Notes: generated by a model from the letters alone, not told the origin. Counted from the first letter of the stretch, positions 1 through 9,316 are shown. The stretch: DNA of 64,000 nt from SPJN01 sp965229935 (GCA_965229935.1 CBDDKB010000002.1:1860001-1924000); one strand, 5' to 3'. Numbers and translations: made by a program.

Positions 1-1434
1 TTTAAAACCCACACCATGGCACGTTGGACATGCCTCAACCTCATCGCCAGAGCATGTTGGGCATAATTTCCGTACCAGCCCTTGAGCCACAATACCAATT
101 AGAATTGAGTTTAATAGATTAGGCTCGACCCCCAAGTCTCGCATTCTAGCAAATGCCGTTGCGGCGTCATTTGTATGTAGTGTTGTCAACACTAAATGAC
201 CCGTCATGGCCGCATGTGCTGCTATTTGTGCGGTTTCTGCGTCCCGGATCTCACCAACCATTATGATGTCGGGATCATGCCGCAGCATGGACCGCAGCGC
301 GGTCGCAAAGGAAACACCAATCTTCGGATTGACTTGCGACTGCACAACATCATCAATGTCATATTCAATCGGATCTTCAATGGTCAGAATTTTCTTGTCG
401 CCAGTAGCCAATTGTTTCAGCCATGTATAGAGCGTGGTTGATTTCCCGCTTCCGGTAGGACCCGTGATGACAATCAATCCATTATTGTGGGACAGAAATC
501 TGTCAAATAGAGCAACCTGCTCTTGATCAAAGCCAAGAGCATCATAGGTCAACGCCAAGCGTGATTGGTCTAACAAACGCAGAACCATACCCTCACCAAG
601 TTTGCCTGCGATAGTGGACATGCGAACATCCACATGGTGCCCGCGTAGGGGAAACGCAAAACGACCATCTTGCGGCAGACGTTGTTCTGCAATATCCAAA
701 TTCGCCAGAATTTTCGCCCTCGAGATGATGGACTTACCCATCCCTTTGGGCAAATGACCATGGTCGCGCAAAATGCCGTCTATGCGAAAACGGATTAGAT
801 AGTTATTTGCATGTGGCTCAATATGGACATCCGACGCGGTCAGGTTCGCAGCCTGCGCCAGCACCTCATTCAACCGCCTAACGACGGGCTCCTCGCTCGC
901 GAGGTCTTTAAGACGTGCAACATCATCTGACACATCCGTCATTTGCGCTGTTGACGCAGTCGGTTCCTCGTTTTGATGCTGATACAAGGCCTCATACCCG
1001 AGCCTGAACAATGTATCCGTTGACACTATGGGCAACACGTTCAAGCCCGTTGCGAACTTTATCCCTTCCAACGCTTCTGTTTGTGACGGATCAACTGTTG
1101 CCACAACTATCGCATCGCCTTGGCATGCAACGGGTAAAAGCCTATTTGCTTCCAAGAAACTTGGATTTAATGCGTCGCTCTGTATTGCACGTGAAGGGAG
1201 GTCCTGTTCCTGTAAAGTCGAGAGTTTATAGATGCCTGCGATTTGCTCACATAGATCATCCTCTCCAATCAGCCCCAACTTTGTCAGAACCAGATCTGCA
1301 GCCTCCCCGGTTTCTGCAATAACCTGCTCAACATGCGGAAGCGATTCAGGGCGCAAATGCCCTGCCGCGACTAAGCGCGGCAAATATGACGGCATAATTC
1401 CGCCGGCCACTTCATCATTCAGAGGGCGCGTCAT
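1..1434 (-). CDS. gspE: Type II secretion / type IV pilus assembly ATPase (GspE/PilB family), partial
   Basis: Cytoplasmic hexameric ATPase that powers pseudopilus or pilus assembly at the inner membrane. The gene leaves the window at the left edge; 478 codons are visible. An N-terminal GspE-N-like region (about residues 10-140) precedes the ATPase core. The core shows an Asp-box region with GHHVDVRMST near residue 270, Walker A GPTGSGKST near 322, Walker B DPDIIMVGEIRD near 390 and the His box TTLHTND. A zinc loop follows at C458/C461 and C469/C472. The ATG at 1434 overlaps the end of the Sel1 gene by 20 bases, which suggests co-transcription. The motifs do not separate GspE from PilB or MshE; GspE is the best working name. 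It is last in a cluster that starts with SpvB and Rhs proteins, which is unusual company for a secretion ATPase. Confidence 0.9.
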   Translation of the reverse strand, partial: MTRPLNDEVAGGIMPSYLPRLVAAGHLRPESLPHVEQVIAETGEAADLVLTKLGLIGEDDLCEQIAGIYKLSTLQEQDLPSRAIQSDALNPSFLEANRLLPVACQGDAIVVATVDPSQTEALEGIKFATGLNVLPIVSTDTLFRLGYEALYQHQNEEPTASTAQMTDVSDDVARLKDLASEEPVVRRLNEVLAQAANLTASDVHIEPHANNYLIRFRIDGILRDHGHLPKGMGKSIISRAKILANLDIAEQRLPQDGRFAFPLRGHHVDVRMSTIAGKLGEGMVLRLLDQSRLALTYDALGFDQEQVALFDRFLSHNNGLIVITGPTGSGKSTTLYTWLKQLATGDKKILTIEDPIEYDIDDVVQSQVNPKIGVSFATALRSMLRHDPDIIMVGEIRDAETAQIAAHAAMTGHLVLTTLHTNDAATAFARMRDLGVEPNLLNSILIGIVAQGLVRKLCPTCSGDEVEACPTCHGVGFK

Positions 1435-2077
1435 CTACTTCCTGCTGCTGGGTCTCCCAAGCCTCCAAAACTTCAGGCGGCACAATTTTAACGCCCAGCC
1501 GCCAGTCATTAGGATTTTCCCGTTCCAATTTGTTACGTCTTTTTACGGCGGAAACTAGCGGCCAAAAATTCTTAAATCGCCGCTCCCCGCGTTGCAGCAG
1601 CAGGTAGTTGACCTCAGCCTCAACATGGCCATGTTCCATTGCGGTCAAAAAATATTCGGCGGCTTTCACCTTGTTTACCTCAACTCCTTCACCCAACTTG
1701 TACATCATGCCTAGGGCATAATGCGCACCCCATTGATTGGAATTCACAAGTGTCTGAAAATAGCGGTGGGCTTGCGCAAAGTCGTCCTGGCATCTGCCAC
1801 GCCGAAAATAGGAGCGGGCGAGTCTGAGGCGTGTACCTTCATCATCGACGATATTGAGATATTGGTGATAATAGCGAATAGCTTCATCAAGATCGACTGG
1901 CACACCATCACCACCGACTTCATAAATATTCGCCAGTTCAAGTAATGCGAGAGGATCGCCTTCACGCTCCAATCGCCTTGCCTGAAACAAGGCACCTGAA
2001 ATATTTCCCGCACGCAACAAACCATCAATTTTTGAGAGAATTGGGTCCCACTTTTCACTATTTCGCAGATACTCCAT
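1415..2077 (-). CDS. Sel1/TPR-repeat protein
   Basis: A 220-residue, probably soluble helical-repeat protein with no signal peptide. Sel1-like repeat signatures are visible: LALLELANIYEVGGDGVP at about residues 43-60, with DLDEAIRYYHQYL after it, and a better unit HYALGMMYKLGEGVEVNK followed by AAEYFLTAMEHGHVEA in the middle of the protein. Such repeats act as protein-protein scaffolds and often occur in secretion or envelope-associated systems. The C-terminal 60 residues are charged and match nothing I recognise. The gene overlaps the start of the secretion ATPase by 20 bases and follows the small membrane-protein gene by about 40 bases, so all are probably one transcript. A role as adaptor for the secretion machine is inference from position. 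Confidence 0.75.
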   Translation of the reverse strand: MEYLRNSEKWDPILSKIDGLLRAGNISGALFQARRLEREGDPLALLELANIYEVGGDGVPVDLDEAIRYYHQYLNIVDDEGTRLRLARSYFRRGRCQDDFAQAHRYFQTLVNSNQWGAHYALGMMYKLGEGVEVNKVKAAEYFLTAMEHGHVEAEVNYLLLQRGERRFKNFWPLVSAVKRRNKLERENPNDWRLGVKIVPPEVLEAWETQQQEVDDAPSE

Positions 2078-2119
2078 AAGCTATTCAATCACAATACTAT
2101 CGAAAGGGGATTGGCCTGT

Positions 2120-2416
2120 TCAGTGATTCCGCCTCAAGAAATGCCTAAAAAAGTAAGCCACCGCGAAAACCCATGAAAAGAAAACCAGCCCAAACCCCCA
2201 AAACACCCTATTGGAAATCTCCGCATTGCCAAAGAAATCCCACAACATCACGCCCCAAAAGCCGAAGGCCCCAATGAACCCTGCATAGTACACCGTCCTG
2301 AACAGAATGCCTGTCTCAAAGATAGCTATCTCGTTCGCGCCAACGTAAAACGACAAAATGATGACCTGAACAAACAATATGAATGTTGCTATCCCCAAAT
2401 ATCGCCTCAAATACAT
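2120..2416 (-). CDS. Small integral membrane protein after the Rhs gene (candidate immunity protein)
   Basis: A 98-residue hydrophobic protein with about three membrane segments: ATFILFVQVIILSFYVG, YYAGFIGAFGFWGVMLW and WGFGLVFFSWVFAVAYFF. It ends in the basic stretch RHFLRRNH. The open frame extends further upstream into the Rhs gene, but I chose the ATG at 2416 because GAAGG-type ribosome-binding bases lie just before it and it starts 13 bases after the Rhs stop. I recognise no family. Its position directly behind an Rhs gene with a variable C-terminal tip is where polymorphic-toxin immunity genes usually sit. An immunity role is therefore plausible and, being membrane-bound, would suit a membrane-acting toxin. 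This is inference only. Confidence 0.6.
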   Translation of the reverse strand: MYLRRYLGIATFILFVQVIILSFYVGANEIAIFETGILFRTVYYAGFIGAFGFWGVMLWDFFGNAEISNRVFWGFGLVFFSWVFAVAYFFRHFLRRNH

Positions 2417-2429
2417 CACCCTTCGCCCC

Positions 2430-5400
2430 CTAATATAGATCGACAGAAGCCTCGAGGCCGATAATGGCCTGCCCCCCAATCTCGAGGCGCCGCATTTCCT
2501 CTAACGAAACACCTTCGTAGCCAAAACTCCCGGAAAATTCATAGCCCCGCTCCTCAATAACGCTCGTGTTCAGCGGTGGAGGCATTAGAGCAATTGGCAA
2601 GACATCATCAAGGCCATCAATTGCATTCAGGTCAACCTTTCGCTCAATACTACCTCCAAATGACCATCCAAGCACCTCAATGTTGAGACCGTACCCCTCA
2701 TAGTACGTTCTCCTATTTGTGTTAGTATCTATACCAACCGCCCCAAAATTCACCTCAACCCTGCCGAACACCACCTTTCGCAGTCCAAATTTTAGGCCAC
2801 CCTGAGCGCCAATAGATGTTTTGATCTCAGCAGTGGACTGTTCCCATGGATTTACCACTCCAGCATGCGCCAACCTCTCGAAACTTTCGTTGCCCTTGGT
2901 TCTGTATATTTCAGAACCATCGTTAGGCCCCGCGCGAACAACAGAACCACCAGCAGCCAACTCACTAACCTCTTCACCAGAGGTCAAACCGCGCTCTACA
3001 AATATTGCTTCTGGATCTGTCAAAATCTCATGGAATCTACCAGAGTGAACACCCTCAACGCTTTCGTCGTCAATCCCCCCCCAACTTAACAACAGATCCA
3101 TAAGGGCACTAATGTCAATTCCTACAAGTAAATCTAAATCCGGCAGGTAAATCGAGTCTGATATGCTGATAAATCCACTCGGGTCAGTATAACTTAGCGG
3201 GTTATTACTTACATATGTGTAACGATTCCAAGTCTGGCTCGCCGTGAAATCCTGTATAAACGGATCAGCCGAGGCAAACCGTCCGATGATAGGATTGTAT
3301 ACCCGACCGTTCATGTTCACCAAATCAACTTCGTCAATCATCTCGTGACCAGTATAGCCACGAGACGTTTCTGAAGTAAGGACACCCGCAACATCATCAC
3401 TTCCGTCAGGATAACGACGTTTTCCCCACGCGTCATATGAAAGCCGCTCCACCACATTGCCTTGTTCATCCGTCAAGACAGAAATCGACCCTAGATGATC
3501 ACTTGTATAGTAGCGAATTTCTTCGGAGCCATCCGTATGCTCAAAATGAACACCCACCATCTCACCTTCAGCGAAAAGGTAGTTGTTCCATCGAACTCCC
3601 TGATACGCAACGCGCTCAGCCATGAAACCTGAAACAGTGTCACGATAATATTCGGTTCTGACATTGTTCACAGTTTGTGAAAGTCGTTCCTTATCAGCAC
3701 CATATATATAGGAAATCTGCGTGCTTCCTTGAGTTATAGATTCGATTTTGTCGAATACGTACCATGTAACAGACAGGCCACCGCCGGTCGTCATGTTGCC
3801 GCGATCATCGTATGTGTAATTTGCGTTATAGGCCCCTGAAACGGTCTGCACCGCATGCGGCCTTGCAGTCCCGGCCGCTGGATAGGAATAAGTCCCGACG
3901 TCTGATTTAGATGTGATATTGCCGGTATCGTCATAAGTGACTGTTTTTGCTGTCCCCCCATTAATTGCATAGGAGGTCAAACGATTAAGCATGTCGTAGC
4001 CAAAATCTTCGGTCAGGCCTTGAACATTGTCCTTTCGCTGTCGAAGTGTTGCCAACTTGTCAAAGACATACTCAAGATCAGCGACTGTATTATTATGGCC
4101 CGTTGAAATATGGGTCACTAGACCATCATCAGGGTTGTAGGTCCGGCGAGTTTGCAGGTAGTTCCCTTGCGTGAAAGCTGTCACGTGTCTTTCTGCGTCG
4201 CGGCTATCCGCTCGCCAAAGTAGCCGATTACTCCCATCATCTGACCGCCGCAATTCTCGCACCTGCCCAAGCGAATCATACAGCCGCATCACTTGCAGGC
4301 CAGACGGATAAGACGTTTTATCCAGGCGGCCATTTTCATCATATGTAGATACAAATTTATGATTTTGCCCCCACATTGATGTGGTTGTTGTCACTGGACG
4401 AGACAGATTATCATAAGTCAGGGTTTTGGTTGCAATCCAATGCGAGTTATCACGAACTGTACTTTTGACGTCGCCTGGAAGGGCCTGATAGATGAAATTA
4501 TCATTCGTCAATGGGTCCAGAACGACATCAAGCTCTTGATTCTGACGTGTGTGTAACAGTCCTTCGCGGAAATCATAGTCGATACTTGACTGCACCAACT
4601 TCCCCACCGCATTTGCAGCGCTGTCATAGGTCCAATAAGAATAAATCGTATCTTCAGCACCAAGATACACCTGCGCTGAAATAATTCGCCCAAGTTTATC
4701 GTAGCGCATACTGGTTGTTCGGTTATTCGGGTTTCTCAGCGTGCGCATGTCGTTATGCAGATCGTATGTGTAGTGCCATGCACCTTTATCTGGGTCAATC
4801 AGCGCAATCTTACGACCAAGCTTGTCATACTCCGTAGAGATGACGTTCCCTGCCATGTCCCGAACCTCTGTCAAGTTCCCAAATGGGTCGTATTTATAGG
4901 TAGCTGTCTTTAAATTGGCATCGACGGATGAGATGAGATTGCCGCGACTGTCCAACGTTTTGACAGTTGTCTGGCCCAAAGCGTTGGTTACTGTAATTTG
5001 TAGTGCTGTATAGGAAAACTGAGTAACGCCGCCATTTGGCGCTGTCACCGTTTTCTCTCGGCCCAATACATCATAAGTGCTCTCGCGATATACCGGCGTT
5101 CCTGCATCAGGGCCAGTAAGGAAGTAAGGGCGGCTCTTCTTTGCAACTCGACCGAATTTATCGTAAATCGTTTCAACAGCAATGACATTGCTATTGTCGC
5201 CTTCAGAAAGGTTGAGAATACTTCTGCCCAGGCGGTCAAACACAATCTTTGACCACGCCCCAATCTTCACACCATTTGAGTTCTGCCGTTCGCTATGAAG
5301 AACAAACGCGCCATTTGTCGGGCATATGCTTTCTTGGGCACAATATGTGTATCCATACACTGTTTTGGTCCCATCGGGATGCACCTCTAAAACCTTCCGT

Positions 5401-5858
5401 CCCAGAGAATCATATTCCCACCTTGTCTCAAGATTGTTGGGGTCCGTCATGGAAGCGGTGTTCCCGAACGCTGGGTCCTTAACGTAGGAGTTTTGGTGAT
5501 TCAGTGCGTTCAGATTACCGACAATAAATCGACCGGAAACATCAAATATAGTCGTCGACTTTCTTCCGCCGTGAATCACGGCAGTGGTATTTCCGAATCC
5601 ATCTCTGGTAAGCACTCGCGCACTCGTAAGGGCAGTATCATCAGGCTCGATTGTTTCTTTTACTAGTAGCCCCGTAGCCAGATCATAATCATACGAAACC
5701 GTGCGCGTGATGGTTGCCGCAGCACTAGCCGTAGAAAAAAACAGACAGGTCGCAAGTCCTATACAAGTAGCTAGCACCGCCCCCAATCGCGCGTGGTGAC
5801 CAAAACCACATGAATGTTCATCTGCGTTATTCATACCTGTCTGCCGAAACCAATACAT
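2430..5858 (-). CDS. Rhs/YD-repeat protein with variable C-terminal tip
   Basis: A 1142-residue exported Rhs-family protein. An N-terminal hydrophobic segment ending in FFSTASAAA fits a Sec signal; translation may start at 5858 or at the ATG at 5834. The body carries many YD repeats (YDSLGRKVLEVHPDG, YDKLGRIISAQVYLG, YDTGNITSKS-type units), which in this superfamily build a beta-barrel cocoon. The conserved Rhs core end is clear: DHLGSISVLTDEQGNVVERL, then RVYNPIIGRFASADPFIQ, and NRYTYVSNNPLSYTDPSG ending near residue 895. About 245 residues follow that belong to no family I know, the usual position of a toxin tip. The gene lies 46 bases downstream of the SpvB-like gene, resembling a split TcB/TcC pair, and a small membrane protein follows. 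No catalytic motif is recognisable in the tip. Confidence 0.9.
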   Translation of the reverse strand: MYWFRQTGMNNADEHSCGFGHHARLGAVLATCIGLATCLFFSTASAAATITRTVSYDYDLATGLLVKETIEPDDTALTSARVLTRDGFGNTTAVIHGGRKSTTIFDVSGRFIVGNLNALNHQNSYVKDPAFGNTASMTDPNNLETRWEYDSLGRKVLEVHPDGTKTVYGYTYCAQESICPTNGAFVLHSERQNSNGVKIGAWSKIVFDRLGRSILNLSEGDNSNVIAVETIYDKFGRVAKKSRPYFLTGPDAGTPVYRESTYDVLGREKTVTAPNGGVTQFSYTALQITVTNALGQTTVKTLDSRGNLISSVDANLKTATYKYDPFGNLTEVRDMAGNVISTEYDKLGRKIALIDPDKGAWHYTYDLHNDMRTLRNPNNRTTSMRYDKLGRIISAQVYLGAEDTIYSYWTYDSAANAVGKLVQSSIDYDFREGLLHTRQNQELDVVLDPLTNDNFIYQALPGDVKSTVRDNSHWIATKTLTYDNLSRPVTTTTSMWGQNHKFVSTYDENGRLDKTSYPSGLQVMRLYDSLGQVRELRRSDDGSNRLLWRADSRDAERHVTAFTQGNYLQTRRTYNPDDGLVTHISTGHNNTVADLEYVFDKLATLRQRKDNVQGLTEDFGYDMLNRLTSYAINGGTAKTVTYDDTGNITSKSDVGTYSYPAAGTARPHAVQTVSGAYNANYTYDDRGNMTTGGGLSVTWYVFDKIESITQGSTQISYIYGADKERLSQTVNNVRTEYYRDTVSGFMAERVAYQGVRWNNYLFAEGEMVGVHFEHTDGSEEIRYYTSDHLGSISVLTDEQGNVVERLSYDAWGKRRYPDGSDDVAGVLTSETSRGYTGHEMIDEVDLVNMNGRVYNPIIGRFASADPFIQDFTASQTWNRYTYVSNNPLSYTDPSGFISISDSIYLPDLDLLVGIDISALMDLLLSWGGIDDESVEGVHSGRFHEILTDPEAIFVERGLTSGEEVSELAAGGSVVRAGPNDGSEIYRTKGNESFERLAHAGVVNPWEQSTAEIKTSIGAQGGLKFGLRKVVFGRVEVNFGAVGIDTNTNRRTYYEGYGLNIEVLGWSFGGSIERKVDLNAIDGLDDVLPIALMPPPLNTSVIEERGYEFSGSFGYEGVSLEEMRRLEIGGQAIIGLEASVDLY

Positions 5859-5904
5859 TTCGCCGCGCCCCCAATTCGCTCAAATCTCATTCTTCCGTCT
5901 ACAT

Positions 5905-8748
5905 TCAGTCCGGCACAACGGATGTAACTGAAGACCGCAAAAGTCTGCCGATAAACCAGTTTGCTTCATCATTTGAATACTGATTTACGGTTGTCTGCTG
6001 CATGCCATCAGACGTAGTCACGACAATCTCTGTCGGATTTCCAAAATCGTCATATGAATATTGAGTTGTCCGTCGTGGCAAGGCAGTGCCATCAAGATCG
6101 AACATTTCCTCAACCTGTTCGGACAAAAACGGGAAAACCCGGTCGGCTCCGACAACAACTGACGAGTATGAATTAACGCGACGGCTTAACAACTGGTTAT
6201 TGATACCGCCCAGCCATTGAGTTTCGCTTTTTGTCTCACCGGTGAAAGGATATGCGGTATGAAAAACTCTAACACTTGAAATGCCAGTTTCCAAATCCTC
6301 AACAATTTGTTTTTCGAACCCTTGAAACCCGCGCCCATTCTGGTCCAGCACAGCATTCACATAGGAATATTTGGTTACATAGTCGCCTGCACCACTGGTC
6401 CCCGCCTCAACTTTCGAAACGACAGAAATAGGATTCTTCAGAATATATTCAGGGTAAGAAGATGATCTTGTCGTCGAGTAAACCGTCGGATTGGTTGTAA
6501 AATCGTACGAAATTTTCGTGACCTCTCCTAGGCCATTTGTAATTTTAGTGACAACGTCCGGGCGTGGCTGCCACGCGCCATACAACCGACTTCTGTTGGT
6601 ATCTATATATACAATGTCATCTGTGCCATCCCCGTTCCAGTCACCAGAATAAGAATTGGAATAGACGTCTGTTTGCCACCTGGGCATACGGTCAAAGGTT
6701 TTACCAAATTTGAAATCCCCGAAATGGCGGAACCAATAGGTGTGGCCACGGTCTGACCGCCAATATGACATAAAGTCTTGGACTCCATCTCCATTCCAAT
6801 CCCCAAATACTGAGGTGGGATTATCGTCATTCATCTCGGACTTAGAAAGCGGTCTCATGGTGACAGAAAAATGCGCACGTCCATCGTTCGTAAACCAGCC
6901 ATTTTCCCCGGTGTACGGCTTTTTGGCCAAAAAATCAGTCGCCCCATCGCCATTAAAGTCAACCGCGAATACGTCATGCTCCCCCTTGATCAGGCTGTGG
7001 GAAACAGACGGCATCTGCTCAAATGACATGTCTCCCGAATTCAAGAAAATCAGCATCGGCCCGGTCATATTATCATGTGTCCCTCGCCAGGCGACATCCG
7101 TCGCACCATCGGCATTCCAATCACCGAATAATGGTATGTAGTGTATCGGGGTATTGTCAGAACGACGATAAAATAGAAGACTTGGGTCTATAGGGTTCGC
7201 GCGCTGCAAAGAGAATGCAAGTTGATCATCCGTTGCCGTATCAGGATCGCCAAACTCAGTTACATTGCGATACCAAATATTCTGCCCTTTGCCGTGCTTG
7301 AACATAATGTCCGGCAACCCGTCCCCATTAAAATCTCCAACAAAGGGCTCGCCCACTGTATAAGAGCGCGGGTTAGTATTCTCGACCGCCACAAATTCTT
7401 CGGGAAACACAATAAGGTTTTCAATCTTCTCGAACTGCATACCACCCTTGTTCAAAAACCATCGATTGACACCGAAATAAGACCGATCCTGAAACATTAG
7501 ATCGGTGAGCCCATCCTTGTTCCAATCACCGATTACCACATCACTGTAATCAGTGTGCCCGGCGGTGTCTAAATCGCTCCGCGAGATAAGGTCATCGTGT
7601 CGAGAAAACTGGAAGTTCCCTTCATTCAGATACCAGATATTCTCGCCATTCGCTCGAGAGATAGAGAGGACATCTACATGACCATCGCCGTTCCAATCAC
7701 CCTGCAGAAAGCTAATGCCTTCTTTAATATTAAAAGCGGCCCTATCAAATGGATTATCGGCCGTTGGTTCCGTAAACCGCGCAAATTCATTTTTGTATGT
7801 TTCGAATTCAGTCGCGGGAAGGCACCTTATTCCAGCGCCATCACAAAGTGTCACTGCCGAAACAACACTCCGAACAGTTACCTGAGTGTCGCTTGGCTCG
7901 TCGCCATACCCAATTTTATATGACAGAACGGCATCAGGTCCATTGAAGGTGTTTATTTCGGCAAGACGTTGGTCAGTTTGTTTCTTAAGACCTGCACTAT
8001 ATTTTGTTTCTGTATCAAATCGATTTTCATAAAGAAACCGCACGCTGGCAAAAGGCATCAAGTTTTGCGAATCATTCCCTGTATACTCGATCACATCGGG
8101 GACTATCTGATTACCATCTGATGCTGGCACATATGCAAACCGCATATAGTTCCCGGATTGATCTGAAATTTTATTGACGCTCCAAAGCCGAACAGTTGCT
8201 TCGTCTGGCGAAATGACCCTTGAGTCCGCTGTCACCCCAAATTCAAATATCTGCCCGGATTTAGTCCAAACCTTGAATGATGCAGGACCATTACCCAGCG
8301 CTCCGACCGCTATGATTTTGTTAAAACTCTCAATTTCTGTCCGATATTCGGAATCTGCGTGCCCATAATCACCGGCAACTAATTTCAGTTCCTGATCATC
8401 AATACAAAAGGCATCATCATAGGTATCTTTTATTGCCGGCCGTATCATGATGCCGTTGTTCAATTTTGAGCATCGTTGAATAGCTGGTATCCCGCTTAGG
8501 GTCCAACCGACACCTAATAATCCATTCCCTCTTGCGCTATCATATTGAAGCGACAACACTGGCTGTACGCCGTTCGTTCCTGGGGGCACACTTATCGGAA
8601 TGTCATATATTGCAGAACCATTTTGACTCACGGTGAAGGCACCGTGCAGCATCATAGTTTGGGCTTGTGCCGACAAGCTAAACGAAACAAGCCCTACTAA
8701 AAATGCCGCGAAATTCCAGACGCGTCCAAATAATTGCCCCACAATCAC
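5905..8748 (-). CDS. SpvB-like protein with FG-GAP/VCBS repeats (Tc toxin B-component-like)
   Basis: An exported protein of about 947 residues that resembles the SpvB / TcB component of ABC (Tc) toxins. The N-terminal domain shows the SpvB signature (IPISVPPGTNGVQPVLSLQY, then LLGVGWTLSGIPAIQRC). Seven FG-GAP/VCBS units follow between about residues 345 and 715, for example GDWNGDGHVDVL, GDWNKDGLTDLM, GDFNGDGLPDIM and GDWNGDGTDDIV; these normally form a calcium-binding propeller. YD-like segments occur near the end. The open frame starts at 8793 with TTG, but I prefer the GTG at 8748. A GAGGGGGAAG ribosome-binding site precedes it, and it gives a tidy signal peptide ending SAQA. No ADP-ribosyltransferase domain of the Salmonella SpvB type is present. 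The Rhs gene follows in the same direction. Confidence 0.88.
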   Translation of the reverse strand: MIVGQLFGRVWNFAAFLVGLVSFSLSAQAQTMMLHGAFTVSQNGSAIYDIPISVPPGTNGVQPVLSLQYDSARGNGLLGVGWTLSGIPAIQRCSKLNNGIMIRPAIKDTYDDAFCIDDQELKLVAGDYGHADSEYRTEIESFNKIIAVGALGNGPASFKVWTKSGQIFEFGVTADSRVISPDEATVRLWSVNKISDQSGNYMRFAYVPASDGNQIVPDVIEYTGNDSQNLMPFASVRFLYENRFDTETKYSAGLKKQTDQRLAEINTFNGPDAVLSYKIGYGDEPSDTQVTVRSVVSAVTLCDGAGIRCLPATEFETYKNEFARFTEPTADNPFDRAAFNIKEGISFLQGDWNGDGHVDVLSISRANGENIWYLNEGNFQFSRHDDLISRSDLDTAGHTDYSDVVIGDWNKDGLTDLMFQDRSYFGVNRWFLNKGGMQFEKIENLIVFPEEFVAVENTNPRSYTVGEPFVGDFNGDGLPDIMFKHGKGQNIWYRNVTEFGDPDTATDDQLAFSLQRANPIDPSLLFYRRSDNTPIHYIPLFGDWNADGATDVAWRGTHDNMTGPMLIFLNSGDMSFEQMPSVSHSLIKGEHDVFAVDFNGDGATDFLAKKPYTGENGWFTNDGRAHFSVTMRPLSKSEMNDDNPTSVFGDWNGDGVQDFMSYWRSDRGHTYWFRHFGDFKFGKTFDRMPRWQTDVYSNSYSGDWNGDGTDDIVYIDTNRSRLYGAWQPRPDVVTKITNGLGEVTKISYDFTTNPTVYSTTRSSSYPEYILKNPISVVSKVEAGTSGAGDYVTKYSYVNAVLDQNGRGFQGFEKQIVEDLETGISSVRVFHTAYPFTGETKSETQWLGGINNQLLSRRVNSYSSVVVGADRVFPFLSEQVEEMFDLDGTALPRRTTQYSYDDFGNPTEIVVTTSDGMQQTTVNQYSNDEANWFIGRLLRSSVTSVVPD

Positions 8749-8804
8749 TGGCGCTTCCCCCTCACAAATGAAATGATCATTGAAAGTGATCAACGATCAG
8801 ATAA

Positions 8805-8844
8805 CCCCAAAACATGAAACTCTATATAAATTTCATGATTGGGG
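8805..8844. repeat. Inverted repeat in the gap between SpvB-like and repressor genes
   Basis: CCCCAAAACATGAAA and TTTCATGATTGGGG face each other across an AT-rich 11-base loop, with one small bulge. It lies 57 bases upstream of the chosen SpvB start, so it could be an operator or a stem-loop in the leader. The rest of 8749-9027 is AT-rich and shows no gene. Function unknown. Confidence 0.4.
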
Positions 8845-9027
8845 TTAATGCATTATGTTCCAAGAGAACGCAAATAATTTTTGTCACTCAACCATGATCA
8901 AGCAATCCCACCGCGTTCCGGTAGGTATTATGAATCTCAGAACATGATGCTGAGCTGACTTTCAGAAGCACTGGAATGTTTTTTTTAGAAACAAATCTCC
9001 CCCTCCAACCAGCAAAGTGATGAGCAT

Positions 9028-9231
9028 CTACCCGTCTAAACGCTCAAGCAAATCGCCAACACCGCAGCTGAAGTAAGCACACAATTGATCAACAACATCC
9101 AAGTCAACACGTTCTGCAGTTTCGTGATAAAGACGCGTGATCGTTCCACGATTAATCCCTGTGTCGTTGGAAACGTCTGAAATTTTCAGCCGCCTCTCCC
9201 CCATCATTCTTGATAAATGGCACTTTATCAT
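9028..9231 (-). CDS. Cro/CI-type HTH repressor of integrase module 1
   Basis: A 67-residue lambda-repressor-like helix-turn-helix protein (LKISDVSNDTGINRGTITRL, then VDLDVVDQLCAYFSCGVGDL), of the short Cro/CI type found beside integrases. The open frame reaches back to 9285, but I chose the ATG at 9231. It aligns with the start of the related repressor at 35793-36020 (MIKCHL versus MIRFHL), and it keeps the palindromic site at 9247-9265 outside the coding region. The ribosome-binding site is weak. It is transcribed away from the excisionase-integrase genes, the classic layout for a repressor that controls both itself and the recombination genes. DNA target and inducing signal are not known. 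Confidence 0.8.
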   Translation of the reverse strand: MIKCHLSRMMGERRLKISDVSNDTGINRGTITRLYHETAERVDLDVVDQLCAYFSCGVGDLLERLDG

Positions 9232-9246
9232 CTTTTTAAGCCCAAA

Positions 9247-9265
9247 TTGATCTATAGAAGAGCAT
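9247..9265. promoter_or_regulatory. Putative repressor operator, left half-perfect copy
   Basis: TTGATCTATAGAAGAGCAT is an imperfect copy of the perfect palindrome at 9298-9316, with an intact left arm TTGATCT and a degenerate right arm. It sits just upstream of the repressor start, as expected for autoregulation. No binding data. Confidence 0.5.
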
Positions 9266-9271
9266 TTTGAC

Positions 9272-9299
9272 TTGACAATGCTCATTATAGGATTATATT
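9272..9299 (+). promoter_or_regulatory. Putative promoter for excisionase-integrase
   Basis: TTGACA at 9272-9277 and TATATT at 9294-9299 are separated by 16 bases, a good sigma-70 type match pointing at the excisionase gene. The -10 element abuts the operator palindrome at 9298-9316, so repressor binding would block it. The second module has a parallel TTGATA-N16-TATATT upstream of its excisionase. Confidence 0.55.
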
Positions 9300-9316
9300 G
9301 ATCTACAGAAGATCAA
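9298..9316. promoter_or_regulatory. Putative repressor operator, perfect palindrome
   Basis: TTGATCT-ACAGA-AGATCAA is a perfect 7+7 inverted repeat overlapping the -10 region of the excisionase promoter. Its centre lies 51 bases from that of the second copy at 9247-9265. The pairing fits dimer binding by the adjacent HTH repressor (inference). Confidence 0.55.
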
